From contig NZ_FLKH01000012.1 in the NCBI RefSeq assembly GCF_900086715.1, positions 806,001-870,000 on the forward strand: a DNA stretch of 64,000 nt, in the 5' to 3' direction. Position numbers and translations under genes: made by a program. Positions 34,827 to 43,328 of the stretch are shown one piece after another. The stretch comes from Gracilibacillus timonensis (GTDB lineage: Bacteria; Bacillota; Bacilli; Bacillales; Amphibacillaceae). The notes under the pieces are model-generated. The model saw only the letters and a program-made list of their open reading frames with translations. It was not told the origin of the DNA and searched no databases. The first letter of the stretch is position 1, and each line of letters opens with the position of its first letter.

Positions 34827-35195
34827 TTATTCCTGTAGATAGAAGTTCATTTGACGAAAACCGCCAGTGTCGCTGGTAAGCTCCAACTGGTACGCTTGTC
34901 CGGCCATAGTATCAGGGATAGGAGATATGGTAATAGTGCCATCAGGGAAAGAATACAATGGGAGCAAGGAGCTTGGCTCTTCCGTCTGTATCAAGTGATA
35001 GGCTTTCTGATAAAGCATTTCCAATTTATATTGTTCTTCATTGATTTGTTGCAGTTGTTGTTGATGTTGATACTGATTGATCTGATGAAGAATAATAAAG
35101 AGCAGTAAGAACATGAGTAGGCTCGTTACAGGGAAAATAAAGCCTTGGTCATTCTGTTTGTTTTTTGAGCAGTATTTTTTCAAACTGTTCACCAC
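34827..35195 (-). CDS. comGG: Competence protein ComGG
   Basis: Last gene of the minus-strand comG operon. The 122-residue product has an N-terminal hydrophobic segment (about 20-38; GFIFPVTSLLMFLLLFII), then a Gln-rich helix. It is a minor pseudopilin without a classical GFTLIE site, as known for ComGG. It overlaps the end of comGF by 47 nt if the first start is used; an internal start is possible. The assignment rests on operon position and topology. Confidence 0.8.
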   Translation of the reverse strand: MVNSLKKYCSKNKQNDQGFIFPVTSLLMFLLLFIILHQINQYQHQQQLQQINEEQYKLEMLYQKAYHLIQTEEPSSLLPLYSFPDGTITISPIPDTMAGQAYQLELTSDTGGFRQMNFYLQE

Positions 35196-35604
35196 GATTC
35201 GTTTTTATTCGCAGATAGAACCCTTGGTCTTGTTCTGTTATGTTAAAAGAAGCAACGTCCCGCAATAATTCTTCATGACCAGATCTGTTGACCTGTCGGC
35301 GGATTTTATGATTAAAGAATGAAATGGTAACTACTTCACCTGTATGATGGTGAAATTGCAGCAGATTTTTGTCTGTTGTAATGAAAATGGAAGATTGCGC
35401 TTCTAGTTCTATCATGTGATGAAAGTGATAAATCTCTGTGTGAGAGGAATTCTCTATTTGTTGCCATTGTAAAATAAGCTGTGTGAACCATGTTAACAAA
35501 ATGATCATCAGCAGCATGGAAAGGAGAGCTTCTAACAGCATATAGCCTTTACTATTCTTGATAAAGGGTATATAAACACTTGGACGATTCTGTTTCCTTT
35601 TCAT
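35149..35604 (-). CDS. comGF: Competence protein ComGF
   Basis: A 151-residue minor pseudopilin with the N-terminal hydrophobic helix after a SKGYMLLEALLSM processing-like site (about 18-30) and a C-terminal region ending FEKILLKKQTE. Its role is in the type IV-like pseudopilus needed for DNA uptake. It overlaps comGE by 53 nt if the first start is used. Confidence 0.82.
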   Translation of the reverse strand: MKRKQNRPSVYIPFIKNSKGYMLLEALLSMLLMIILLTWFTQLILQWQQIENSSHTEIYHFHHMIELEAQSSIFITTDKNLLQFHHHTGEVVTISFFNHKIRRQVNRSGHEELLRDVASFNITEQDQGFYLRIKTNRGEQFEKILLKKQTE

Positions 35605-35896
35605 TGGTCCATGTCACACATCCTTTTAGTAAATTAGCGGAATGGGATATCTGCAATGTTAGTGGTCGATCAAGCACATCTTCATATACCGCTGTTTGAT
35701 CATATTGTTTGTTTAGTAGTGCTTCCTGTATTTGATTGGATAGAAAATAAAGGGCTGCATTTTCTTCTTGTATTATTTGCTTTTCGAGCAAAATATGGTA
35801 CTGAATGGGAAGTAATGTGAGACAACCGTTAAAAAAGATAGTAACAGAGAGCAGGGCTTCTAATAAATAGAAACCCTGTTGCTTATTTTTTCTCAT
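35552..35896 (-). CDS. comGE: Competence protein ComGE
   Basis: A 114-residue minor pseudopilin that starts MRKNKQQGFYLLEALLSV, a prepilin-type signal with Glu at the +5 position (GFYLLE). It would be cut by ComC peptidase. It lies between comGD and comGF with overlaps on both sides, typical of the tightly packed comG operon. Confidence 0.83.
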   Translation of the reverse strand: MRKNKQQGFYLLEALLSVTIFFNGCLTLLPIQYHILLEKQIIQEENAALYFLSNQIQEALLNKQYDQTAVYEDVLDRPLTLQISHSANLLKGCVTWTNEKETESSKCLYTLYQE

Positions 35897-36323
35897 GATA
35901 GCACCTACCTTTGCCGAAGGGACAAGTAATCAATATTCGGTTATTTGTCGTAGTAATGCTCATTGTACCAGGTTTTTTGAGATTTCCTCGGTAGGAGAAG
36001 GTGATCGTACGCCCCAGTGTTAGCGTCCGAATCACCCAAGTACGAGGGATTTCACGTTCAAGGATGATTTCCCCGGACATTTGATTCTGAATCATGTATT
36101 TATTCTGATCGGTATAGAACATTAAATGGTGCTCCTCTTTCTCCGTTAAGGCCAATTGCTGCAAATAGAAAACATCTTGATGGAATTGTTGTAGAAACCC
36201 CTGTTCTTGCCAAGTATCATACCATTTATAGGTAATATTGCTACCAATCATTAATATAAAAATGGTCATAGTAAGGACCAATAGTAATTCAACAAGTGTA
36301 AAGGCAGCTTGTGGTGCTCTCAT
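35883..36323 (-). CDS. comGD: Competence protein ComGD
   Basis: A 146-residue pseudopilin with the signal AAFTLVELLLVL at the N-terminus. Its ATG overlaps the comGC stop (ATGA), giving coupled translation, and its end overlaps comGE by 14 nt. It is an assembly component of the competence pseudopilus. Confidence 0.87.
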   Translation of the reverse strand: MRAPQAAFTLVELLLVLTMTIFILMIGSNITYKWYDTWQEQGFLQQFHQDVFYLQQLALTEKEEHHLMFYTDQNKYMIQNQMSGEIILEREIPRTWVIRTLTLGRTITFSYRGNLKKPGTMSITTTNNRILITCPFGKGRCYHEKK

Positions 36324-36622
36324 TTATCGATAACGCGAAGCTCGTTGTTTTCTAAGCCAATTTGTTTATTACCATTACTGCACTCCAGTGTTTCTAAGTA
36401 ATCTTCCTCCACCAGTACGTTCAAATCAGTAGGTTGTTCCCCATGATCAATTTCGTAAGCAAGCATTTGGTTTTCTGTCATCTGTAATAGCGCATCGCAC
36501 CCTTTTGAATTAATATTCTCACTCTTATTAGCCAGATTGGGAATAAATAAAATAAGCAGGATACTGATAACGGCTAAAACGATCAGCATCTCAATTAAGG
36601 TAAAAGCCTTTGAGTTACGCAT
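36320..36622 (-). CDS. comGC: Competence major pseudopilin ComGC
   Basis: A 100-residue major pseudopilin with the class III signal KAFTLIEMLIVLAVISILLI; cleavage is expected before Phe. Two cysteines (GCDALLQ and LECSNG) could form the intramolecular disulfide known for ComGC. An AGGAGG site precedes the ATG. It lies 17 nt behind comGB. Confidence 0.93.
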   Translation of the reverse strand: MRNSKAFTLIEMLIVLAVISILLILFIPNLANKSENINSKGCDALLQMTENQMLAYEIDHGEQPTDLNVLVEEDYLETLECSNGNKQIGLENNELRVIDK

Positions 36623-36639
36623 GGTATTTCCTCCTTTGA

Positions 36640-37683
36640 TTATAAAGTATTCATATAGTCAAACATAGGCAGCATTAAGGCTAGATAAACAAATACAATA
36701 AATAGGGCGAGGATACTTAACAGAAAAGGTTGTAAAAAACTCATCCATTTTTTTAAATAGTCTTCTAATGAGGTGATCAAATGATCGGCATAGAAACTCA
36801 AATCTTTTTCGAGCTGTTGCTGATTACGATCTTTGGACATAATCTCTCCTAGTTGTGTGGTTAACAAACGACATTGGGGAAGAATAGAGGTATAACTATA
36901 CCCTTGTGCCAGGTGATCACTAATCATCGCGGCATAATAATGAATAATATCACCATTCTCTTCTGCCTTCATGATTTGGAGGCACTCATTAATCATTAGA
37001 CCACTTGTTAATAAACTAGATAAATGGGAGACAAACAGGTATGTGATATTCATTTGTTTATATGGCTTATAGATGGGGATCTTATCAAATAAAACCAGCT
37101 TTTGTTCCACACTAATGACTCGTCGCAGTGAATAACCAGAAAGTAGTAATATACTAATGGTTAAAACCATAATGATCACCCCATAAAATAAAAAATTAAT
37201 CACTACTTTTGCCGTTGTAAAAACAAATTGGATATCTGAACTGGTTCCCATTAATTGAGAAAAGGCAGGGAAAATCGATGTTTTCATGACATACAGGATA
37301 AGGATAAAGAAGCTGAATAAAAATAAGGGGTATCGAGATAATTTTTTAAGTTTTAATAAAAAATCCTTGCGCTGTTGCAGTAACTTACAGCATTGTGCTA
37401 AACCTCTAGCCAGATGGTCATGCTGGATGGCGATCGTTAAGAAATGGATCACATCCTTATTAAAATGAACAGCTTGCAAGCTTTCAATGAATGTGTGACC
37501 TTTCTGTAAGGAGGCTTGCATGGAACTGGCAATCGCTGTATAACGTTTATCCCACATCAGTACATCTAAAGCGTCATTTAAGCTGTAACCTGTTGTAAAT
37601 AGCTGTTGAAACCGATGGAGGATATAATGTTGGTCGTGTAAAGATAAGTCATGGTGTCGTCTAAATATAGTTCGTAAATCCAT
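36640..37683 (-). CDS. comGB: Competence pilus assembly membrane protein ComGB
   Basis: A GspF/PilC-family inner-membrane platform protein of 347 residues with two T2SSF domains and three predicted membrane helices (near 143-160, 165-195 and 320-345). It partners the ComGA ATPase in pseudopilus assembly. The ATG 37683 is taken as the start; an in-frame TTG at 37689 is also possible. It overlaps the 3' end of comGA by 23 nt. Confidence 0.92.
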   Translation of the reverse strand: MDLRTIFRRHHDLSLHDQHYILHRFQQLFTTGYSLNDALDVLMWDKRYTAIASSMQASLQKGHTFIESLQAVHFNKDVIHFLTIAIQHDHLARGLAQCCKLLQQRKDFLLKLKKLSRYPLFLFSFFILILYVMKTSIFPAFSQLMGTSSDIQFVFTTAKVVINFLFYGVIIMVLTISILLLSGYSLRRVISVEQKLVLFDKIPIYKPYKQMNITYLFVSHLSSLLTSGLMINECLQIMKAEENGDIIHYYAAMISDHLAQGYSYTSILPQCRLLTTQLGEIMSKDRNQQQLEKDLSFYADHLITSLEDYLKKWMSFLQPFLLSILALFIVFVYLALMLPMFDYMNTL

Positions 37684-38647
37684 AAGCAAAGGCCTTTCTT
37701 TTTAATTGTTGAAAAGATGGGGTAACGCAGGAGGGTTCGTCTGCTATAACCTGATGAATCTGTTCGCGTTCTAGCAATTCCATGATGGCGGCTCGTCTTT
37801 GGCCAAATCCAGTATCATTAAGTGATAGTAATTTCATGGAAGCAACAGCAAGCAAGTGATGGTCGATTTCCAGGGGCGTAATTCCCATATTTACGAGTCT
37901 GTTGATGGTTCCCTTTCCATCGTTGGCATGTAAAGTGGATAAAACTAAATGACCTGTACTCGCGGCCCGAAAAGCAAATTGCGCCGTTTTTGCATCCCTG
38001 ATTTCTCCAACCATAATAATGTCCGGGTCATGGCGTAGAGCAGCCTTGAGTCCTGCATCATAAGTTACGCCGGCTCGCTCGTTGATTTGGATTTGAATAA
38101 TCTGATCTAACTGCTTTTCTACAGGATCTTCTAAGGTAATAGTCTGAAATTTATTCTGTTCCATAAAAGTCTTGAGTAAGGCATAGAGCAGCGTTGATTT
38201 GCCAGTACCAGTTGCCCCAGTTAATAATAGTAAACCGGAACGGTATTGAAGCCATTGTTGGATTTGCTGCAGTTGGAATGGAAACAAGAATAAATGTGGA
38301 AGGGTCTGCATTTGCTTTTGGGGGAGAAGACGGATCGCCAGACTTTCTACCGGAGTTGTTGGCAATAAAGATAACCGTAAGGAATAGGTATCTGCGTTGT
38401 GCTCATAGTAAATCGCACCTTGCTGTGGTTTTCGGCTTTCGCCAATATCCATTTTACCTATATACTTGTAATAGGAAAGCATCATCAAGTACTGTTGATG
38501 AGACAGAGTACTTTGGTATTGTCGCTCTCCATGACAACGGAGGAAAATGAAAACTTGTTCCTGTTGAGGGATAAAGTGAATGTCAGAAGCGCTTGATTGG
38601 ATGGCTGTCTTGATCAAGCGTTTAGACAACGTGGCAGCTTTCGTCAA
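37661..38647 (-). CDS. comGA: Competence ATPase ComGA
   Basis: A GspE/PilB-type secretion ATPase that powers pseudopilus assembly. It shows Walker A GATGTGKSTLLYAL, the Asp-box segment TLEDPVEKQ, and Walker B DPDIIMVGEIRD with a following His-box STLHAND. AGGAGGTG lies upstream of TTG 38647, which gives a 328-residue protein aligned in start with B. subtilis ComGA. The same site is better spaced for an ATG that reads Met-His-stop and overlaps the TTG. The frame also extends to an ATG at 38686 without a ribosome site. Confidence 0.92.
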   Translation of the reverse strand: MTKAATLSKRLIKTAIQSSASDIHFIPQQEQVFIFLRCHGERQYQSTLSHQQYLMMLSYYKYIGKMDIGESRKPQQGAIYYEHNADTYSLRLSLLPTTPVESLAIRLLPQKQMQTLPHLFLFPFQLQQIQQWLQYRSGLLLLTGATGTGKSTLLYALLKTFMEQNKFQTITLEDPVEKQLDQIIQIQINERAGVTYDAGLKAALRHDPDIIMVGEIRDAKTAQFAFRAASTGHLVLSTLHANDGKGTINRLVNMGITPLEIDHHLLAVASMKLLSLNDTGFGQRRAAIMELLEREQIHQVIADEPSCVTPSFQQLKRKAFAYGFTNYI

Positions 38648-38759
38648 TGCATATTTCACCTCCTGTCTATTCGTGGTACAATACATATATTCGACAAAGG
38701 GAGCTACATTCCTGCAAAGAATTAAAATTTTTTAAAGAAGTTGTATGTAAGGGGAGTTA

Positions 38760-39260
38760 ATGATGAAAAGTCTTTATTTAATCGGGTTTATGGGTAGCGG
38801 GAAAACCAGTATTGCGGAACGATTGCATCAGAAGTTAGGTTGGGAAGTAGAGGACACGGATCAATTGATTGAGGAATGGTATCAAACGACGATCCCAACT
38901 ATTTTTAAAGAGAAGGGGGAGTTGGTTTTTCGTCAATATGAAACAACCGTCTTACTGAAAACAACTCGGAAAAATACGATTATTTCTACGGGTGGAGGGA
39001 TTATTGAAAAAGAGTCGAACCGTGAATGGCTGAAAGAACAAGGCAACGTTGTGTTTTTGTCCGCTTCATGGGAAGAAATTAATCAAAGGTTAATCCATGA
39101 TCAAAACCGGCCGATTTGGAATAATCAAGATCGTGATAAAAAAAAGCTGTTAGCTGATCGTTTACCTCTATACAGAGAAATAGCAGATATTGTAGTGGAA
39201 ACAGACGGCAAGACGGAGCATGAGATAGCAGAAGAGATTATGAATCGCTTGTTTGTATAA
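38760..39260 (+). CDS. aroK: Shikimate kinase AroK
   Basis: Phosphorylates shikimate in the chorismate pathway for aromatic amino acids. The 166-residue product has Walker A GFMGSGKTS (9-17), DTDQLIE (substrate Asp), FRQYET (Arg) and the STGGGI loop (about 78-83), plus the lid arginine in NRPIW. The start is ATG 38760 or the adjacent 38763, after AAGGGGAG. It is divergent from comGA. AroQ of the same pathway lies at 45.3 kb. Confidence 0.95.
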   Translation: MMKSLYLIGFMGSGKTSIAERLHQKLGWEVEDTDQLIEEWYQTTIPTIFKEKGELVFRQYETTVLLKTTRKNTIISTGGGIIEKESNREWLKEQGNVVFLSASWEEINQRLIHDQNRPIWNNQDRDKKKLLADRLPLYREIADIVVETDGKTEHEIAEEIMNRLFV

Positions 39261-39311
39261 GTATTTAGCTGATGGGGAAGGCTATGGTTAAAAAAGATAG
39301 GAAGTGAGACC

Positions 39312-39515
39312 ATGGCGAATAACGAATATATCAAGTATATGACGCAAAGGGTCGTCAAGTATATGGATACACCGAAAGAAGAGAGGAAACAACGGAAACA
39401 AGAAAGGAAACAATCAGAAATTGCCTATACGAACAAATGGTTTGGGGTTCTTCCTTTTGCCATCAAACTATTTATGAAAGAACGAAAAGACAAACGTCCA
39501 CTCAAACGCAGATGA
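39312..39515 (+). CDS. YqzE family protein
   Basis: A 67-residue, very basic protein (KYMDTPKEERKQRKQERKQ, then a C-terminal hydrophobic patch NKWFGVLPFAIKLF) matching the YqzE family found by the comG operon in Bacillus. Its role is unknown. The ribosome site is AGGAAGTGAG. Confidence 0.82.
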   Translation: MANNEYIKYMTQRVVKYMDTPKEERKQRKQERKQSEIAYTNKWFGVLPFAIKLFMKERKDKRPLKRR

Positions 39516-39537
39516 TGAGTTGGACGTTTGTCTTTTG
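39485..39537. terminator. Bidirectional terminator at the end of yqzE
   Basis: A 16-bp perfect stem, AAAAGACAAACGTCCA/TGGACGTTTGTCTTTT, with a 20-nt loop that includes the yqzE stop. It can also end the leftward yqhH-yqhG transcript. Confidence 0.88.
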
Positions 39538-39542
39538 TATGG

Positions 39543-40334
39543 TTAGTTTGGCTGTAAAAATGTCTGATTGGTTTTTTCGGTTACGTAAAATAATCCGGCA
39601 TTGTGTACGATTAGATGGATGTCTGGCTGCAAACGTTGTCGTAATTGCTCTTCCTCTGTAGCAAGCAGCTGCTCATCCTCCGAAAAAAAATAGTGCAGCA
39701 GCTGCAATTCCTCTTCTAAGCAAGCAATCGATTCTTTGATCCATGTCGTATCTTGATCCAGCAAATGTTGTTCTATAAAGTGAAAAGTTCGTTGGAATCC
39801 ACTTCTTGGTGTGATTAGTGGAGAAATGGTATAACAATAATCCTGCATTCTTTGTCCCCATGCGATGGTCTTTAATTTATCCATCATCTGGATCGATAAC
39901 GTCCCGTTGATTAGCTGTAAGCCAATGGAGTGTATGGCTTCTTTTGTCTGTTTTCCATTATATTGTACCTTTACATTTACGACTAACCAAGGTAAGAGAG
40001 CCGATCGATCCTGGTTATCTGTTTGTTCATACAGCAAGGTATACTGCGCTGATTGTGTGATATAGCGGAAAATTTGCTGTAATCTGGGACTGCCAAAATG
40101 AATCCATTCCTTTTTTCGATCTTCACTTTGCCATCCTGTGTCTAAGCTTAAAGACATCGGTTCGCCTTGTCGTCCCATTTTATCCATGTAATGCCAGTAG
40201 AAGGGACGATTCATTAACGCTTGATCTAATTCTCGTGTCAATCTTACCGTTAATCCCGTCTCCTGCTCTTTTGTGACGTGACAGTGCTGCTGAGTAAAAA
40301 ACTGGTCAAGAAATCCGTGTAAATTGGTTATCAT
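39543..40334 (-). CDS. YqhG family protein
   Basis: A 263-residue soluble protein matching the YqhG family (HxxVTKEQETGLTVRLTRELDQALMNRPFYWHYMDKMG). Its function is unknown. Its start overlaps the end of the helicase gene by 4 nt, so it is translated with it; the yqhH-yqhG pair is conserved in Bacillaceae, implying a joint role with the SNF2 protein. Confidence 0.85.
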   Translation of the reverse strand: MITNLHGFLDQFFTQQHCHVTKEQETGLTVRLTRELDQALMNRPFYWHYMDKMGRQGEPMSLSLDTGWQSEDRKKEWIHFGSPRLQQIFRYITQSAQYTLLYEQTDNQDRSALLPWLVVNVKVQYNGKQTKEAIHSIGLQLINGTLSIQMMDKLKTIAWGQRMQDYCYTISPLITPRSGFQRTFHFIEQHLLDQDTTWIKESIACLEEELQLLHYFFSEDEQLLATEEEQLRQRLQPDIHLIVHNAGLFYVTEKTNQTFLQPN

Positions 40335-41965
40335 ATCGACTGCTCCTCGCTATATGACTGAATGACGGCTGTTAAGTTATCTAATTTAATCTTGGATTCT
40401 CCAATCGATTGTGATTCTGCAAAAATTTGTTCAATTTCCTTATCCATTTCTCCCACTTGCAAATCACTGAGGATTTTCTCCAAATCACCAATAACATGTT
40501 CGAATAATTCAATTTTTGTATACAGTAGATTCATAATATGTTCTTCGATGGTTTCTTTGATGGCAAAATTATAAATGTGTACGTCATTTGCCTGGCCAAA
40601 TCGATGGATTCGACCAATACGCTGTTCGAGCCGCATCGGATTCCATGGCAGGTCATAATTGATTAAATGATGACAGAACTGCAGGTTGATACCTTCTCCA
40701 GCTGCTTCCGTTGCGATCATTACTTGGGCATGCTGTTGGAAAAGCTGTCTCATCCAATCTTTTTTCCCTTTTTTAAAACCACCTCGATAGATAACGGTGG
40801 GTATTTTTTCTTGATGTAATAGCCATTGTAAATATATTTGTGTAGCACGATATTCAGTAAAAACAATAACCTTGGAGTCGATTTGTTTAATCAATTCTAT
40901 CAACCGCAAAGCCTTGGCATGATGCGGCAGTTGCTCGATGGCAGATAGTAGCATTTGAGCTTCATGCAATTCTTCTTTCTCCGCCAACCATTTTTTTAAG
41001 GAGAGATAACAGGCTTCCCGTGAACTACAAAACTCCCGGATATAGGTCATTGCTGATACGGAAGTATAACCCTTAAAAAAAGCTTCTAAAGCCTGATATA
41101 GCTGCTGCTCTTCTTCTTTAAAAGTAACCCAGACGGTTTCGACTTGTCGTTTGGTCCAGTCAATCCCCGTTTCGGTTCGCTTATTCCTTACCATGACCTT
41201 GCTAATTAATTGTTTCAAATAAGGGTCATTATTAATGGTCTCATGCTGATATTGTTTACTGAAATCTTCAAAGGTGCCTAAGTAACCTGGTTTAAGCAAG
41301 CTGACAAGATTAAAGATATCACTTAGCTTATTTTGAACTGGGGTTGCCGTCAGCAAAAGACAATACTTTTTAGAAAGCTTTTGAACAAATTGAAAGTTCT
41401 TCGTTTTATGGTTTTTTAATTTATGAGCTTCATCTACGATTACTAGGTCATAGTTCTGTTCCAAGATGGCCTGTTGATGTCTAGCTGATTTAGCGGTATC
41501 TAATGTGGTAATCATCACATTCCCATATGACCAGTCTACCCGCTTACTAGAAGTGAGTGCCGGTATTAAGAATTTCTGATTCAATTCCAGCGCCCATTGA
41601 TTAACAAGTGAGGCAGGGACCAAAAGCAAGATTTTCTGAGCAAGTCCTCTAATCATATACTCTTTTAATATTAATCCTGCTTCAATAGTTTTCCCCAGTC
41701 CCACTTCATCTGCTAATAATGCCCTGCCATTCATGTGTTGAATGACGGTTTCTGCGCACTGGAGCTGATGAGGAAGAAAGGTCATATGGGGAAGAAAGGC
41801 AGGGGCTCTTAATTCGTTGAAACTGGCTACTTTCATCGTTTCTGCAATTTGATAGGATTGCTGAAATAATTCCCAACCGACTAATTGCGAGGGATTTTGT
41901 AATGATTCTTCAAAGTTAGTAATAAATGTTTGATCTTTTTTAATATAATTATTCATTATGTCCAT
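40331..41965 (-). CDS. SNF2-type DEAD/DEAH helicase (YqhH)
   Basis: A 544-residue SWI2/SNF2 ATPase. Walker A lies in LLADEVGLGKTIEAGL, DEAH in VIVDEAHKLKN, SAT-like motif LTATPVQN, and the C-terminal helicase half has IVFTEYRATQ, ATEAAGEGINLQ and RLEQRIGRIHRFGQ. The ATP-driven DNA or protein remodelling target is not known. It is the first gene of a two-gene unit with yqhG. In B. subtilis the gcv operon follows on the other side; it is absent here. Confidence 0.92.
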   Translation of the reverse strand: MDIMNNYIKKDQTFITNFEESLQNPSQLVGWELFQQSYQIAETMKVASFNELRAPAFLPHMTFLPHQLQCAETVIQHMNGRALLADEVGLGKTIEAGLILKEYMIRGLAQKILLLVPASLVNQWALELNQKFLIPALTSSKRVDWSYGNVMITTLDTAKSARHQQAILEQNYDLVIVDEAHKLKNHKTKNFQFVQKLSKKYCLLLTATPVQNKLSDIFNLVSLLKPGYLGTFEDFSKQYQHETINNDPYLKQLISKVMVRNKRTETGIDWTKRQVETVWVTFKEEEQQLYQALEAFFKGYTSVSAMTYIREFCSSREACYLSLKKWLAEKEELHEAQMLLSAIEQLPHHAKALRLIELIKQIDSKVIVFTEYRATQIYLQWLLHQEKIPTVIYRGGFKKGKKDWMRQLFQQHAQVMIATEAAGEGINLQFCHHLINYDLPWNPMRLEQRIGRIHRFGQANDVHIYNFAIKETIEEHIMNLLYTKIELFEHVIGDLEKILSDLQVGEMDKEIEQIFAESQSIGESKIKLDNLTAVIQSYSEEQSI

Positions 41966-42155
41966 CCTAACCTTCCGTCTAGTTAGTATTTATTCTTGGC
42001 GAAAAGTTAGTACTTATACGTATTTTGTGTTAAAAAGTAAGGAATTATGCTGTATGCAGAGTCATTGGAAAAATAATATGTCCGTTATGAGGGCGACAAT
42101 AAGGTGTTGGTAAAGGATTGGCTGGTAACAAGGACGAGTTAGCGATGTAAAAAAA

Positions 42156-42190
42156 TCGAGGGCAGAATTGACTCATACCCTCGACTGTCT
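42156..42190. terminator. Weak hairpin downstream of yqhL
   Basis: CGAGGG/CCCTCG stem with an A-run on the left, which gives a T-run for leftward transcription from yqhL. The rest of the 41966-42193 gap shows no feature. Confidence 0.65.
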
Positions 42191-42193
42191 TTG

Positions 42194-42586
42194 TTATTGT
42201 AGTTTTTTTGTTTTTTTGATTTTACCTGTCCATTTTTTGTAGCCGCCATCTAATTGATACAATTGTTTATACCCTTGTTTATTCAATAAAAGGGCCGCTC
42301 GTATCGAACGCGAACCATTTTGACAATACAAATAAATGGGCTGATCCTTTCTTAACTCGGTTAATCGTTGTTTTAATTGGGTTAATGGAATGTTACGAGC
42401 ACCCAAGATATGTCCGCCATCAAACTCCTTAGGCTCTCTTACATCAATCAGTTGCGCTTTACGATACCCTTCACGGAAATCGGCTTGTGATAAGGTAGTA
42501 AGAACTCTTCTTTGTTTAAAGTAGCGATATACAGCAAACAAAATAAAGGCAACTAATATACCAATTAAAATGTATAGTTCTGTCAT
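42194..42586 (-). CDS. Rhodanese-like protein (YqhL)
   Basis: A 130-residue protein with one N-terminal transmembrane anchor (about 3-20) and a single rhodanese domain (about 40-125) with the active-site loop YCQNGSR, carrying the persulfide cysteine. It may act in sulfur relay at the membrane; the acceptor is not known. The start is ATG 42586; a TTG at 42601 lies inside the GGGGGA site. Confidence 0.9.
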   Translation of the reverse strand: MTELYILIGILVAFILFAVYRYFKQRRVLTTLSQADFREGYRKAQLIDVREPKEFDGGHILGARNIPLTQLKQRLTELRKDQPIYLYCQNGSRSIRAALLLNKQGYKQLYQLDGGYKKWTGKIKKTKKLQ

Positions 42587-42840
42587 ACTAAAATCCCCCA
42601 ATGTTTTCTATTAAATCCTCTAAGAAGGATTATACCATTTATCCGACATAAATACAGAGAAAAAAATCATTGATCATAAATGAAGGGAAACGCTTGTCTC
42701 ACTATGGATTATATTGTATGATTTTATTGATACGTTAAATAAATGTAGCCGGTTTGAGTGGCGATTTTTTGGATTGTTTGCGGGACACGTCAAAGTAGAA
42801 CGGCAGTTAAGGTTAATACTATTATTTTTGGAGGTTCATT

Positions 42841-43257
42841 ATGCGTACACCGACAATGGAAGACTATATCGAACAAATATATATATTAATACATACAAAA
42901 GGGTATGCTAGGGTGTCTGCTATTGCAGAAGCCTTAGAAGTACAACCATCTTCCGTTACAAAAATGGTGCAGAAGCTGGATCGTGATGATTATTTGAATT
43001 ATGAAAAATATCAAGGACTTGTGTTAACGGAAAAAGGCAAGCAAATTGGTGAGCGATTAGTCTATCGTCATGAGTTATTAGAGAAATTTCTACAGATTAT
43101 TGATGTCGACGAGGCAGAAATTTATAAGGAAGTAGAAGGAATTGAACACCATTTAAGCTGGGATTCGATTGATCGTATAGGTGAGTTAGTTGCGTTTTTG
43201 GAAGATCCTGAACAATGGAAAACCTTTCAGGCATTTAAAGATAAAAATGAAAGATAA
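42841..43257 (+). CDS. mntR: Manganese transport regulator MntR
   Basis: A DtxR-family Mn(II)-responsive repressor of manganese uptake genes. The 138-residue product contains an N-terminal winged helix and all six known metal ligands of B. subtilis MntR: Asp8, Glu11, His77, Glu99, Glu102 and His103. A TTGGAGG site precedes the ATG. It lies alone between yqhL and the patatin gene, as in B. subtilis except that yqhM (lipM) is missing. Confidence 0.96.
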   Translation: MRTPTMEDYIEQIYILIHTKGYARVSAIAEALEVQPSSVTKMVQKLDRDDYLNYEKYQGLVLTEKGKQIGERLVYRHELLEKFLQIIDVDEAEIYKEVEGIEHHLSWDSIDRIGELVAFLEDPEQWKTFQAFKDKNER

Positions 43258-43328
43258 AAATAGGTAGTTCTATCAGCAGTGGCTGCTGTGTATAAATAAT
43301 ACAGATGCCAAGCTGATAGGAGGATAAG

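Noticed and set aside
38690-38760. ComK box upstream of comGA
   Set aside because: The AT-rich stretch TTTAAAAAATTTTAATTCTTT looks similar but does not fit the paired AAAA-N5-TTTT pattern.
42660-42840. MntR operator or manganese riboswitch before mntR
   Set aside because: No clear palindrome or riboswitch core could be read in this stretch.
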